Shown: positions 33,646 to 43,389, counted from the stretch's first letter. The stretch: 64,000 bases of DNA from Streptomyces nigra (GCF_003074055.1 NZ_CP029043.1:3340501-3404500); one strand, 5' to 3'. Translations and numbers: made by a program. Notes: a model not told the origin generated them from the letters alone.

Positions 33646-33784
33646 ACGGGGGGCTCCTCGGTGGGGGATGCGGTCGACTGACCGGGCAGTATGTGCGCGT
33701 GCATTGTTACACCACCTTAAGCACTTCCCCGGCTCCCCCGCATCCCGTTCGCCGTTCCCGTCCGCGTGAGCCCGGACACGCCGA

Positions 33785-33822
33785 AGGGCGGCACCTCCTG
33801 CCGGAACAGGAAGTGCCGCCCT
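33785..33822 (-). terminator. groEL2 terminator hairpin
   Basis: A 16-bp stem with one mismatch (AGGGCGGCACCTCCTG/CAGGAAGTGCCGCCCT) and a 6-base loop, about 45 bases past the groEL2 stop. Confidence 0.7.
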
Positions 33823-33867
33823 CCGTGTAGGACGTGGACCGTCCGGGGCCGGGGGCCCCGAGGACGA

Positions 33868-35598
<1,731 letters not shown>

Positions 35599-35617
35599 TC
35601 ACCGACCCGGTCCTCCT

Positions 35618-35644
35618 TTGTCACTCTCACCTTCAGAGTGCTAA
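35618..35644. promoter_or_regulatory. CIRCE element 1 (HrcA operator)
   Basis: TTGTCACTC-N9-GAGTGCTAA. The consensus is TTAGCACTC-N9-GAGTGCTAA; the right arm is perfect, the left has two changes. Confidence 0.8.
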
Positions 35645-35653
35645 CGCCAATGA

Positions 35654-35680
35654 TTAGCACTCGGGGTACGAGAGTGCAAG
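35654..35680. promoter_or_regulatory. CIRCE element 2 (HrcA operator)
   Basis: TTAGCACTC-N9-GAGTGCAAG. Left arm perfect, right arm with two changes. Its centre is 36 bp from that of element 1, so two HrcA dimers could sit on nearly the same DNA face. Confidence 0.75.
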
Positions 35681-35726
35681 GCGCCCGCGCTGCGCGCCCG
35701 TCGCGCACAGGGGCGCGCGGGCACGG

Positions 35727-35763
35727 CGAAGGGCCCGCGCCCCCAGGAGGCGCGGGCCCTTCG
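35727..35763 (-). terminator. Terminator of the cold-shock gene
   Basis: Perfect 15-bp stem CGAAGGGCCCGCGCC/GGCGCGGGCCCTTCG with a 7-base loop, downstream of the csp stop at 35799. Confidence 0.75.
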
Positions 35764-35798
35764 AAGAAGAACGTCGCTGCTGTTCGTCGACGCGTGCT

Positions 35799-36005
35799 TC
35801 AGCCGGTCGCCAGCCGGACCATGTCCGCCTGCGGCCCCTTCTGACCCTGCGAGATCTCGAAATCGACCCGCTGGCCCTCTTCCAGGGTGCGGTAACCGTC
35901 CATCTGGATCGCGCTGTAGTGGACGAAAACATCCGCACCACCGTCGACCGCGATGAAGCCGTACCCCTTCTCCGCGTTGAACCACTTGACGGTGCCCTGA
36001 GCCAT
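35799..36005 (-). CDS. CspA-type cold-shock protein
   Basis: A 68-residue cold-shock protein with the full five-stranded domain: [19 protein letters not shown] (RNP1) and DVFVHYSAI (RNP2). The length and sequence are those of the major cold-shock proteins, which act as single-stranded RNA/DNA chaperones. The ATG at 36005 is preceded by GGGGAG; an in-frame ATG at 36035 is rejected because MAQGTVKWF is the usual start. It is expressed alone, ending in a strong hairpin. Confidence 0.97.
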   Translation of the reverse strand: MAQGTVKWFNAEKGYGFIAVDGGADVFVHYSAIQMDGYRTLEEGQRVDFEISQGQKGPQADMVRLATG

Positions 36006-36448
36006 GCCTAACTCCCCTATTACTGGCCCTTGCACAGATCCACACTTCGCGGATCCGGGTCAGACCTCACCCCCCAATCGGTCGGGGGCGTGCGCCGGAA
36101 CGCGTCGACCGCGGCTGAATGTATCTGCCCAACTGCCGTCTGCAACAGGTCAATCGGACGAGAAATCCGGGCACGACCGGTCGGGAATGTGGGGACAATT
36201 CCGCTGACTTCGCGTCAAGTCCGGCCGGACAAACGGGGCATGAGTCGCAAAAGGGCCGCGCACTTTGGCTACTTCTTGTCGGGCCGGCGGCACGCATCAA
36301 AGGCGGCCGGTCCGTGAACCGGCGGTGCGTTCCCCAACTGTACCCCGCTCAATCACACAGAATTGCCTCCTCCGTTTCTCTCACGGAGGAGGCAATTCGA
36401 TGAACGCTCGGTGACTGAGGTTACCGAAGGTAATGTTCAGTCATCCGG
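36006..36448. other. 443-bp intergenic region with no gene seen
   Basis: The region holds the ribosome binding site and probable promoter of the leftward cold-shock gene near 36006-36230, with G+C content visibly lower than in the neighbours, and the terminator of the thrC operon at 36361-36397. Short frames exist on both strands but none shows codon bias or a known motif. Confidence 0.5.
36361..36397 (-). terminator. Terminator of the thrC-sulfur carrier operon
   Basis: Perfect 15-bp stem AATTGCCTCCTCCGT/ACGGAGGAGGCAATT with a 7-base loop, about 50 bases past the carrier gene. Confidence 0.75.
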
Positions 36449-36724
36449 TCAGCCGCCGGCGACGGCCGGAATGATGGAGACACCGGCGCCGTCCGGAGTG
36501 GCGGTCTCCAGACCCTGCTCGAAACGCACGTCGTCGTCGTTCACGTACACGTTCACGAAGCGGCGGAGCTTGCCCTGGTCGTCCAGCACACGGGCGGCGA
36601 TCCCCGTGTGGTTCTTCTCCAGGTCGGAGATGACCTCGGCCAGGGTCGCGCCCTCGGCGGCGACCTCGGCCCGACCGCCGGTGTAGGTGCGCAGGATGGT
36701 CGGGATGCGAACGGTCACGCTCAT
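36449..36724 (-). CDS. MoaD/ThiS-family sulfur carrier protein
   Basis: A 91-residue ubiquitin-like carrier: SVTVRIPTILRTYTGGRAEV at the start, VYVNDDDVRFEQGLET, and a C-terminal AVAGG ending in the Gly-Gly that would be adenylated and thiocarboxylated. No residues follow the Gly-Gly, so no protease would be needed. It overlaps the thrC stop by ATGA and is therefore co-expressed with it under the SAM riboswitch. Carriers of this group serve cysteine or homocysteine formation in some Actinobacteria and Proteobacteria; a role in molybdopterin or thiamine synthesis is less likely here by context. Confidence 0.88.
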   Translation of the reverse strand: MSVTVRIPTILRTYTGGRAEVAAEGATLAEVISDLEKNHTGIAARVLDDQGKLRRFVNVYVNDDDVRFEQGLETATPDGAGVSIIPAVAGG

Positions 36725-38004
36725 GCGAGGCCAGCCTCTCGGAAGGAGTCAAGGTTGGGACGAATCGTCGCGGTGAGGCCCGTACCCGCCACCGCGTCCA
36801 GCGTCTTCAGGCCGTCACCGGTGTTCAGGACGACCGTGGTCTTGGTGGGGTCGAGCACCCCGCTCTCGATGAGCTTCTTCGTGACGCCCACCGTCACACC
36901 GCCCGCGGTCTCGGCGAAGACGCCCTCCGTGCGCGCGAGCAGCTTGATCGCCTGCACGATCTCGGCGTCCGTCACGTCCTCCACCGCACCGCCCGTGCGG
37001 CGCGCGATGTCCAGGACGTAGGGGCCGTCGGCCGGGTTGCCGATGGCGAGCGACTTGGCGATGGTGTCCGGCTTCTGCGGGCGGACCACGTCGTGCCCCG
37101 CCTTGAAGGCGGTGGACACCGGCGAGCAGCCCTCGGCCTGGGCACCGAAGATCTTGTACGGCTTGTCCTCGACCAGCCCGAGCTTGATCAGCTCCTGGAG
37201 GCCCTTGTCGATCTTGGTGAGCTGGGAGCCGGAGGCGATCGGGACGACCAGCTGGTCCGGCAGGCGCCAGCCGAGCTGCTCGCAGATCTCGTACGCGAGC
37301 GTCTTGGAGCCCTCGGCGTAGTACGGCCGCAGGTTGACGTTCACGAAGCCCCAGCCCTCACCGGCCGGGTCGCCGATCAGCTCGGAGCAGAAACGGTTCA
37401 CGTCGTCGTAGTTGCCCTCGATGCCGACAAGCTCGCCGCCGTAGATCGCGGCCATGACGACCTTGCCCTGCTCCAGGTCGTGCGGGATGAACACGCACGA
37501 GCGGAGGCCGGCGCGGGCCGCGGCGGCGCCCACGGCGCCGGCCAGGTTGCCCGTCGAGGAGCAGGACAGGGTGGTGAAGCCGAAGGCGCGCGCGGCCTCC
37601 AGGGCCTGCGCGACCACGCGGTCCTTGAAGCTGTGCGTCGGGTTGCCGGAGTCGTCCTTGACGTACAGGCCGCCGGTGACGCCCAGTTCGCGGGCGAGGT
37701 TGTCGGCCTTGACGAGCTTGGTCCAGCCGGGGTTGATGTTCGGCTTGTCCGCCACGTCGGCCGGGACGGGCAGCAGGGGCGCGTAGCGCCAGATGTTCGC
37801 GGGGCCCGCCTCGATGCGCTGACGGAGCTTCTCGGTGTCGTAGCCGGAGAAGTCGTAGGCGATCTCGAGCGGGCCGAAACACTCCTCGCAGGCGAAGACC
37901 GGGCCGAGCGGGACGCGGTGGCCGCACTCGCGACAGGAGAGCGCCGCTGCGGGGCCGAGGTCTACGGTGGAGTCGGTGCTGCTTGCAACAGTCTGCACAG
38001 CCAT
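36721..38004 (-). CDS. thrC: Threonine synthase
   Basis: A 427-residue PLP enzyme converting O-phospho-L-homoserine to L-threonine. The PLP lysine is K127 in NPTHSFKDRV; SCSSTGNLAGA is the phosphate-binding loop. An N-terminal zinc ribbon has C24-x2-C27 and C39-x2-C42. ATG at 38004. The long leader contains a SAM riboswitch, and the gene is translationally coupled to the sulfur carrier downstream. SAM control of a threonine enzyme is noteworthy, since threonine and methionine compete for O-phosphohomoserine in Actinobacteria. Confidence 0.92.
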   Translation of the reverse strand: MAVQTVASSTDSTVDLGPAAALSCRECGHRVPLGPVFACEECFGPLEIAYDFSGYDTEKLRQRIEAGPANIWRYAPLLPVPADVADKPNINPGWTKLVKADNLARELGVTGGLYVKDDSGNPTHSFKDRVVAQALEAARAFGFTTLSCSSTGNLAGAVGAAAARAGLRSCVFIPHDLEQGKVVMAAIYGGELVGIEGNYDDVNRFCSELIGDPAGEGWGFVNVNLRPYYAEGSKTLAYEICEQLGWRLPDQLVVPIASGSQLTKIDKGLQELIKLGLVEDKPYKIFGAQAEGCSPVSTAFKAGHDVVRPQKPDTIAKSLAIGNPADGPYVLDIARRTGGAVEDVTDAEIVQAIKLLARTEGVFAETAGGVTVGVTKKLIESGVLDPTKTTVVLNTGDGLKTLDAVAGTGLTATIRPNLDSFREAGLA

Positions 38005-38024
38005 GTGAGGCGAGGCCCTTTCTC

Positions 38025-38190
38025 CTCATCTTCCTCACGACGCATCTCGCCGTGAGACGGATTTGGCACCTTCCCTAGCCGGGAGCCTCGCGAGGACGAT
38101 CAACGGTGACGATCGACGCTGATCTACGAGAACCGACTGGAGGGTTGCCGGGGCTTCATCGGGCCGTGTCCCTCTGCCCCTCTGGATGAG
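38025..38190 (-). ncRNA. SAM riboswitch (SAM-I/SAM-IV clan)
   Basis: Read leftward, the leader shows the P1 5' strand CTCATC (38190-38185), then the conserved AGAGGGGCAGAGGGAC, GATGAAGCCCCGGCAACC and GGTGCCAAATCC, and finally the P1 3' strand GATGAG (38030-38025). These are the core consensus blocks of SAM-binding riboswitches. The 3' strand of P1 overlaps the likely Shine-Dalgarno GAGGAG (38027-38022) of thrC, so ligand binding would hide the ribosome site and repress translation of thrC and the carrier gene. Whether it is SAM-I or the actinobacterial SAM-IV variant needs a covariance model. Confidence 0.9.
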
Positions 38191-38350
38191 CGGTATGCGG
38201 TTGTACTGCGGTTGTGAACCCGGGCGACCCTGACATGCGATGGTCACTCGCGTTGTTCAAGACTGTAACCGAAGGCCAGGACAGTTGAGAGAGCCGTCCG
38301 AACCGCGAGATGGATCACCGACGTCGTTCGACAGTGAGGAGCCGCCGACC

Positions 38351-39295
38351 GTGCTGGAAGAAGTCGAGCGCTGGCTGATCAGCCGCTCCTGGTCCCTGGC
38401 CGACCGCCCGCTGCACCATGTCCTGGCCGCCAAGCAGCGCAGCGGCCAGTCGGTGTCGGTCGTCCTGCCCGCGCTCAACGAGGAGGAGACGGTCGGCGAC
38501 ATCGTCGCGATCATCGCCCACGACCTGGTGCACCAGGTGCCGCTGGTCGACGAGATCGTCGTCGTCGACTCCGGGTCCACCGACCGCACCGCCGAGGTCG
38601 CCGCGGCGGCCGGCGCGCGGGTCGTGCACCGCGACGACATCCTGCCCCGCGTCCCGGCCGTGCCCGGCAAGGGCGAGGTGCTGTGGCGGTCGCTGCTGGT
38701 CACGGGCGGGGACATCGTCTGCTTCGTCGACGCCGACCTGCGCGAGTTCTCCTCGGACTTCGTCCTCGGCATCGTCGGGCCGCTGCTCACCGACCCCGGG
38801 GTCGACCTGGTCAAGGCGATGTACGACCGCCCGCTCGGCGGCGCCTCCGGGCAGGGCGGCCGCGTCACCGAACTGATGGCCCGCCCGCTGCTGAACATGC
38901 ACTGGCCGCAGCTGGCCGGATTCGTACAGCCCCTCGGCGGCGAGTACGCGGCCCGGCGCAGCCTGCTTGAGCAGCTGCCCTTCCCGGTCGGGTACGGCGT
39001 CGAGCTGGGCATGCTGGTGGACGCCCTGCATCTGGTGGGACTGGACGCTCTCGCGCAGGTGGACGTGGGGGTGCGCAAGCACCGGCACCAGGACGGGCAG
39101 GCGCTGGGCCGGATGTCCGCGGCGATCTACCGCACCGCCCAGCTGCGGCTGGCGCGCGGGCATCTGGTGCGTCCGGCGCTGACCCAGTTCGAGCGCGGCG
39201 CCGACGGTTTCGAGCCTCGGACGTACTCGGTGGACACCGAGGAGCGCCCGCCGATGGTGGAGATCGCGGAGTACGCGACGCGCAGGGTCGCGTGA
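38351..39295 (+). CDS. gpgS: Glucosyl-3-phosphoglycerate synthase-like GT
   Basis: A 314-residue GT-A glycosyltransferase of the GpgS/GT81 kind: VVLPALNEEETVGDIV, VVDSGSTDRTAEVAA, the metal-binding DAD (127-129, in CFVDADLREF) and PLGGEYAARRSLLEQ. It would transfer glucose to 3-phosphoglycerate, giving precursors of glucosylglycerate or of methylglucose polysaccharides. Start is set at GTG 38351 since GAGGAG lies nine bases before it; an in-frame ATG at 38247-type upstream start would run into the thrC promoter region. It precedes otsA, giving a compatible-solute group. Confidence 0.82.
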   Translation: MLEEVERWLISRSWSLADRPLHHVLAAKQRSGQSVSVVLPALNEEETVGDIVAIIAHDLVHQVPLVDEIVVVDSGSTDRTAEVAAAAGARVVHRDDILPRVPAVPGKGEVLWRSLLVTGGDIVCFVDADLREFSSDFVLGIVGPLLTDPGVDLVKAMYDRPLGGASGQGGRVTELMARPLLNMHWPQLAGFVQPLGGEYAARRSLLEQLPFPVGYGVELGMLVDALHLVGLDALAQVDVGVRKHRHQDGQALGRMSAAIYRTAQLRLARGHLVRPALTQFERGADGFEPRTYSVDTEERPPMVEIAEYATRRVA

Positions 39296-39376
39296 ACGCC
39301 GGGCACCGGCCGTATACAGCGCGTGCGTGAGCCCCCACTGAGCCGAACCGTACGTTTGAGCGTTTCCGGGCCGGGC

Positions 39377-39382
39377 TAGGTT
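39377..39382 (+). promoter_or_regulatory. -10-like hexamer for a leaderless start
   Basis: TAGGTT ends seven bases before the otsA ATG at 39390. Confidence 0.5.
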
Positions 39383-39389
39383 GAGGCGT

Positions 39390-40805
39390 ATGGCTTCCCC
39401 GCAGACTGCTGCCAAGGTACTGGTCGCCTCGAACCGCGGCCCGGTCTCCTACGAGGTGCGCGACGACGGTTCGCTGCACAGCAAGAGGGGCGGCGGCGGA
39501 ATGGTCTCCGGGCTGTCGGCGATCGGGCCGGACGCGGGCGCCCTGTGGGTGTGCTCGGCGCTGTCCGACGGCGACCGGGAGGCGGTGCGCCGCGGGGCCG
39601 GCGAGGACGGCGTGCTGATGCTGGACATCCCGGCGGACGTGCACGCGGACGCGTACAACGGCATCGCGAACTCGGTCCTGTGGTTCGTGCACCACATGCT
39701 CTACCAGACCCCGCTGGAGCCGGTCTTCGACGCGGAGTTCCGGCGCCAGTGGGCCTCGTACGAGACCTACAACCGCGCCTTCGCCGAGGCGCTGGCCGAG
39801 CGGGCGGCCCCCGGGGCGGCCGTGCTGGTCCAGGACTACCACCTGACGCTGGTGCCGGGGATGCTGCGCGAACTGCGCCCGGACGTGCGGATCGGGCACT
39901 TCTCGCACACGCCGTGGGCGCCGCCGGAGTACTTCGCGATGCTGCCCGACGACATCGCCCGGCAGGTCCTCGGCGGGATGCTCGGCGCGGACCGGCTCGG
40001 CTTCCTCACCCGGCGCTGGGCGGACGCCTTCGAGGCGTGCTGCGAGCGGTTCGCCGGCGGGCTCGGCGGCACCCGGATCGGGGTGCACGGGCTGGGCGCG
40101 GACGCGGACTTCCTGCGGGCCCGCTCGCACGAGTCCGACGTGTCCGAGCGGATGACGGCGCTGCGCGAGGAGATCGGCACCGCCCCCGACGGCTCGCCCC
40201 GCCGCACCGTCGTGCGCGTCGACCGCACCGAGCTGTCCAAGAACATCGTGCGCGGCCTGCTGGCGTACCGGCAGCTGCTCGACGACCACGCCGAGTGGCG
40301 CGAGCGCGTGGTGCACGTGGCCTTCGCCTACCCCTCGCGGCAGGACCTCGCCGTCTACCGCGACTACACGGCCGAGGTGCAGCGGGTCGCCCAGGAGATC
40401 AACGACGCCTATGGGACGCCCGGCTGGACGCCGGTCGTCCTGCACGTCAAGGACGACTTCGCCCGCTCCCTGGCCGCCTACCGGCTGGCGGACGTGGCCC
40501 TGGTCAACCCCATCCGGGACGGAATGAACCTGGTCGCCAAGGAGGTGCCGCTCGTCTCCGACGAGGGGTGCGTCCTGGTCCTGTCCCGTGAGGCCGGCGC
40601 TTTCGAGGAGCTCGGCGAGGACGCCCTCCCCGTCAACCCGTACGACGTGATCGCCACGGCCGAGGCGCTGCACGAGGCCCTGTCGGTGCCCCCGGCGGAG
40701 CGGGCGGAGCGCTCCAAGCGCCTGGCGGCCGCGGCGACGGCCCTGCCCCCCGCCCGGTGGTTCCTGGACCAGCTGAACGCGTTGACGGGGGACGGGGCGG
40801 CCTGA
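39390..40805 (+). CDS. otsA: Alpha,alpha-trehalose-phosphate synthase
   Basis: A 471-residue GT20 enzyme making trehalose 6-phosphate from an NDP-glucose and glucose 6-phosphate. Landmarks are VLVASNRGPVSYEV, the donor loop KRGGGGMVSGL, VQDYHLTLVP, HTPWAPPEYF and the late RDGMNLVAKE and SREAGAFEEL. The segment RLGFLTRRWADAF is also typical. It has its own probable leaderless promoter and converges on otsB with a 4-bp gap, so the two are not in one operon although they act in sequence. Confidence 0.93.
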   Translation: MASPQTAAKVLVASNRGPVSYEVRDDGSLHSKRGGGGMVSGLSAIGPDAGALWVCSALSDGDREAVRRGAGEDGVLMLDIPADVHADAYNGIANSVLWFVHHMLYQTPLEPVFDAEFRRQWASYETYNRAFAEALAERAAPGAAVLVQDYHLTLVPGMLRELRPDVRIGHFSHTPWAPPEYFAMLPDDIARQVLGGMLGADRLGFLTRRWADAFEACCERFAGGLGGTRIGVHGLGADADFLRARSHESDVSERMTALREEIGTAPDGSPRRTVVRVDRTELSKNIVRGLLAYRQLLDDHAEWRERVVHVAFAYPSRQDLAVYRDYTAEVQRVAQEINDAYGTPGWTPVVLHVKDDFARSLAAYRLADVALVNPIRDGMNLVAKEVPLVSDEGCVLVLSREAGAFEELGEDALPVNPYDVIATAEALHEALSVPPAERAERSKRLAAAATALPPARWFLDQLNALTGDGAA

Positions 40806-40809
40806 CCGG

Positions 40810-41709
40810 TCAGGTTGTGGGCGTGCGGTCCGTCTTCGTGCGGTCCGCGAGGGTGCGCAGGAGTGCGACCACGCCCTCGGGGCCCGGGACCACCACGTCC
40901 GCCCGCTCGGAGAGTTCCGTGACCTCCTCGCTGCCGCTGCAGACCAGGAGGCCGGGGACGCCCTTGGCCCGCAGGTCGTCGACGGCGGCGTAGGCGGGCA
41001 GGTCGCCGAGGTCGTCTCCGGCGTACAGGACCGCCTCGGCGCCGAGGTCGTGGGCGAGGTCGCTCAGGGCCTTGCCCTTGTCCATGCCGGGCGGGCGCAG
41101 TTCGAGGACCATCCGGCCCGGTTCGACGATGAGGCCGTTGCGCTCGGCCAGGTCGGTGAGCGGGCCGCGCAGGGCGTCGAAGGTGCCCTGCGGATCGGCG
41201 GCGCGGCGCGTGTGCACGGCGACCGCGTGCCCCTTGTCCTCGATCCAGGTGCCGTCCTCGTGCTCCGCCAGCAGGGCGGGCAGGGCGGCGCGTGCGGCCG
41301 CGACCCCGGGGTGCGGGTCGGGTGCGGACAGCTCACCGCTCGCGGCGTCCCAGCGCTCGGCGCCGTAGTGCCCGAGCACCACCAGGTGCTCCAGGCCCGG
41401 GACCCCGGCGAAGCCGCCGTGGTGCACGGCCACCTCGGCGGGCCGGCCGGTGATCACGGCCACGGCGGCGACCTCGGGTGCGAGCCGGGCGAGCGCGGGC
41501 ACCGCCTCCGGGTGGGCGCGCGCCTTCTCCGGGTCGGGCACGATCGGCGCGAGGGTTCCGTCGAAGTCCAGGGCGACCAGGGCGCGGGCGGGCCGGGCGA
41601 GCAGCGCGGCCAGCCCGTCCCGGCCGGGGCCGGTGGTGGGCTCCGGGAGGGCCGCGCCGGACGCGGGGGCGGACGGGGTCGGGTCGTTCGGATCGTTGTG
41701 ACGGGCCAT
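40810..41709 (-). CDS. otsB: Trehalose-6-phosphate phosphatase
   Basis: A 299-residue HAD-type phosphatase that removes phosphate from trehalose 6-phosphate. DFDGTLAPIV carries the nucleophile D48 and the general acid D50; later motifs are ITGRPAEVA, GMDKGKAL and YAGDDLGDLPAY. An N-terminal Pro/Ala-rich extension of ~35 residues precedes the catalytic core. It is encoded convergently with otsA, the two stops being four bases apart, and has a TAGTGT hexamer six bases before the ATG. Confidence 0.92.
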   Translation of the reverse strand: MARHNDPNDPTPSAPASGAALPEPTTGPGRDGLAALLARPARALVALDFDGTLAPIVPDPEKARAHPEAVPALARLAPEVAAVAVITGRPAEVAVHHGGFAGVPGLEHLVVLGHYGAERWDAASGELSAPDPHPGVAAARAALPALLAEHEDGTWIEDKGHAVAVHTRRAADPQGTFDALRGPLTDLAERNGLIVEPGRMVLELRPPGMDKGKALSDLAHDLGAEAVLYAGDDLGDLPAYAAVDDLRAKGVPGLLVCSGSEEVTELSERADVVVPGPEGVVALLRTLADRTKTDRTPTT

Positions 41710-41715
41710 ACCTGG

Positions 41716-41721
41716 ACACTA
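41716..41721 (-). promoter_or_regulatory. -10-like hexamer for a leaderless start
   Basis: On the minus strand TAGTGT ends six bases before the otsB ATG at 41709. Confidence 0.5.
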
Positions 41722-41744
41722 TCCAGCGGCGGGCCGGGTAGCCC

Positions 41745-41996
41745 TCAGCGCTCGGACCGCCTCGCGTCGCGCACCCGGCGCAGCCGGTTCACCGTCACCG
41801 GGTCGTGGGCCAGGGCCCTCGGGTCGTCCAGCAGGGCGTTGAGCAGCTGGTAGTAGCGCACCGGCGCCAGGCCCAGCTCCTCGCGTATGGCGCGCTCCTT
41901 GGCGCCGGGGCCGGGAAAGCCCCGGCGCTCCAGGGCGAGCACTGCCCGTTCGCGGTCGGCGAGGGCCGGCTCGGGCCGTTCCTGCTGCTGGTCCAT
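41745..41996 (-). CDS. DUF3263 protein
   Basis: An 83-residue helical protein: LADRERAVLALERRGFPGPGAKE, REELGLAPVRYYQLLNALLDDP, then VNRLRRVRDARRSER. This is the DUF3263 family, which looks like a small helix-turn-helix protein; the sequence AIREELGLAPVRYYQLLN fits a recognition-helix unit. Its function is unknown. The ATG at 41996 follows TACGGT by seven bases. It lies 35 bp upstream of otsB and in the same direction. Confidence 0.8.
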   Translation of the reverse strand: MDQQQERPEPALADRERAVLALERRGFPGPGAKERAIREELGLAPVRYYQLLNALLDDPRALAHDPVTVNRLRRVRDARRSER

Positions 41997-42003
41997 GCCT
42001 GGC

Positions 42004-42009
42004 ACCGTA
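42004..42009 (-). promoter_or_regulatory. -10-like hexamer for a leaderless start
   Basis: On the minus strand TACGGT ends seven bases before the ATG at 41996. Confidence 0.45.
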
Positions 42010-42032
42010 ACCCCCGCCACCGACAGCGGCTG

Positions 42033-43361
42033 CTACTCGGCGGCGTCCAGCCGGTTCGCCGTGGTCTGGAGCCGGGCCAGGACCGTCGCCGGGCTGCCGC
42101 CCGAGGTGACCGTCGCGCCGATGCTCTTCTTGACGTCCGCGCTGACCGTGGCCCAGGAGGTCCGGCCGACCGGGTAGAGCTCGGAGGACGGCAGCTGCTC
42201 CAGGAAGGGCTTGAGGTCGGCGTCCTCCTTCGCGCCGGACATCACGTGGGACGCGGAGGTGGTGACGGGGAGCAGGTCGTAGCGCCGGGAGAAGTCCAGG
42301 ACGTTCTTCTCGTCGTAGACGAAGTTCAGGAACGTGCCGATCTGCTCGGCGTGGTCGTTCTGCTTGAACGCCATCATCCAGTCGGCCACGCCCATGGAGA
42401 ACTTGGTGGGTCCGTCGAGGCCGGGCATGGGCACCATGCCGAACTCCACGCCCTTCTTCTCGGCCGTCTGCATCAGCGAGGGGTGCCCGTTGAGCATGCC
42501 GACGTCACCCTTGGTGAAGGCGGTGAAGGCGTCGGCGCGGTTCAGCTCGCCGGGCGGGACCGGGCCGGTGAGGCCCTTGCCGACCAGGCTGTCCCGCAGC
42601 CAGGTGAAGGTGCTGACGTTCTCCGGGGAGTCGATGCTGTAGGTGCCGAGCTGGGGGTCGGTGTAGCCGCCCCCACCGCTGAGCAGCCACTGCATCGTCT
42701 CGGCCTGTGCCTCCTCGGACCCGAGCGGCAGCGCGTACGGGTACTTCACGCCCTGCGCCTTGAGCGCCGCGGCGGCGGCCGCCAGCTCCTTCCAGGTGCG
42801 CGGCGCGGACAGGCCGGCCTGCTGGAAGAGGGTCTTGTTGTAGAAGAGCAGCCGCGTCGAGGACGCGAAGGGAAGGCCGTACTGGACGCCGTCCACCTGG
42901 CCCGCCTCGGCGAGCTGCGGGACGAGGTCGGCCTGCACCGGGATGGAGAGCAGGTCGTCGGCCGGGTACAGCAGGTCCTTCGCGGCATAGTCGGCGTAGG
43001 CGCCGATCTGTGCGAGGTCGGGTGCCTCGCCCGCGGCGACCATCTCCTTGACCTTGGCGTCGACCTCGTTCCAGGAGTACACCTCGACGTCGACGGTCAC
43101 CCCGGGGTGCTCCGCCTCGTACGCCTCGGTGAGCTTGTCCCAGTACTTCCGCGAGCTGGTGGCCTCGCTGTCGCCGTAGTCGGCCGCCACCAGCGTGAGC
43201 GTGACGTCGTCCGTGTCGCCGGTCACTCCGCAGCCGCCCAGCACCGCCGTCATGCCCAGTGCGGCCACCACCGCGACGACCGTTCCTGTACGCCTCCGAC
43301 CACGCCGTTGCACGCGAATCCGCCCCATACCTCTGTTCGAAAATTTCGAATCGTCATACAT
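42033..43361 (-). CDS. Sugar ABC transporter substrate-binding lipoprotein
   Basis: A 442-residue extracellular solute-binding protein (family 1). The lipobox LGGC lies near residue 44, after a very basic start (RIRVQRRGRRRTG) and a hydrophobic stretch. The mature chain has the usual two-lobe landmarks: VTLTLVAADYGDSEATSSRK, APDLAQIGAYADYA, and NKTLFQQAGLSAPRTWKELA. No permease or ATPase genes adjoin it, so it may use a shared MsiK-type ATPase. Start ATG at 43361 has GTGGGGG upstream; a 15-bp palindrome (43336-43350) lies inside the first codons. Tandem DasR-like boxes sit directly upstream, so it may be co-controlled with nagK-nagA. Confidence 0.88.
   Translation of the reverse strand: MYDDSKFSNRGMGRIRVQRRGRRRTGTVVAVVAALGMTAVLGGCGVTGDTDDVTLTLVAADYGDSEATSSRKYWDKLTEAYEAEHPGVTVDVEVYSWNEVDAKVKEMVAAGEAPDLAQIGAYADYAAKDLLYPADDLLSIPVQADLVPQLAEAGQVDGVQYGLPFASSTRLLFYNKTLFQQAGLSAPRTWKELAAAAAALKAQGVKYPYALPLGSEEAQAETMQWLLSGGGGYTDPQLGTYSIDSPENVSTFTWLRDSLVGKGLTGPVPPGELNRADAFTAFTKGDVGMLNGHPSLMQTAEKKGVEFGMVPMPGLDGPTKFSMGVADWMMAFKQNDHAEQIGTFLNFVYDEKNVLDFSRRYDLLPVTTSASHVMSGAKEDADLKPFLEQLPSSELYPVGRTSWATVSADVKKSIGATVTSGGSPATVLARLQTTANRLDAAE
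43336..43350. promoter_or_regulatory. 15-bp palindrome TTCGAAA-A-TTTCGAA
   Basis: Perfect 7-bp arms around a single base. It falls within the first codons of the lipoprotein gene if the ATG at 43361 is used, or just upstream if the ATG at 43328 is used. It looks like a regulator operator of unknown identity. Confidence 0.5.
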
Positions 43362-43371
43362 ATGTGCCCCC

Positions 43372-43387
43372 ACAGGTCTACACCACG
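43372..43387. promoter_or_regulatory. DasR-like box (dre) 1
   Basis: ACAGGTCTACACCACG agrees with ACTGGTCTAGACCACT at 13 of 16 positions. It lies 11 bases upstream of the lipoprotein start. Confidence 0.6.
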
Positions 43388-43389
43388 CA

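Noticed and set aside
35636..35662. A single GAGTGCTAA-N9-TTAGCACTC palindrome as the groEL2 operator
   Set aside because: The arms are in the wrong order for CIRCE; each pairs better with an outer arm, giving two tandem CIRCE elements.
36030..36403. Short plus-strand genes in the csp/carrier intergenic region
   Set aside because: Lower GC, no codon bias, no ribosome sites and no motifs.
38240..38350. A longer N-terminus for the gpgS-like protein
   Set aside because: These codons are not GC3-biased, overlap the thrC promoter/riboswitch region, and a good ribosome site precedes GTG 38351.
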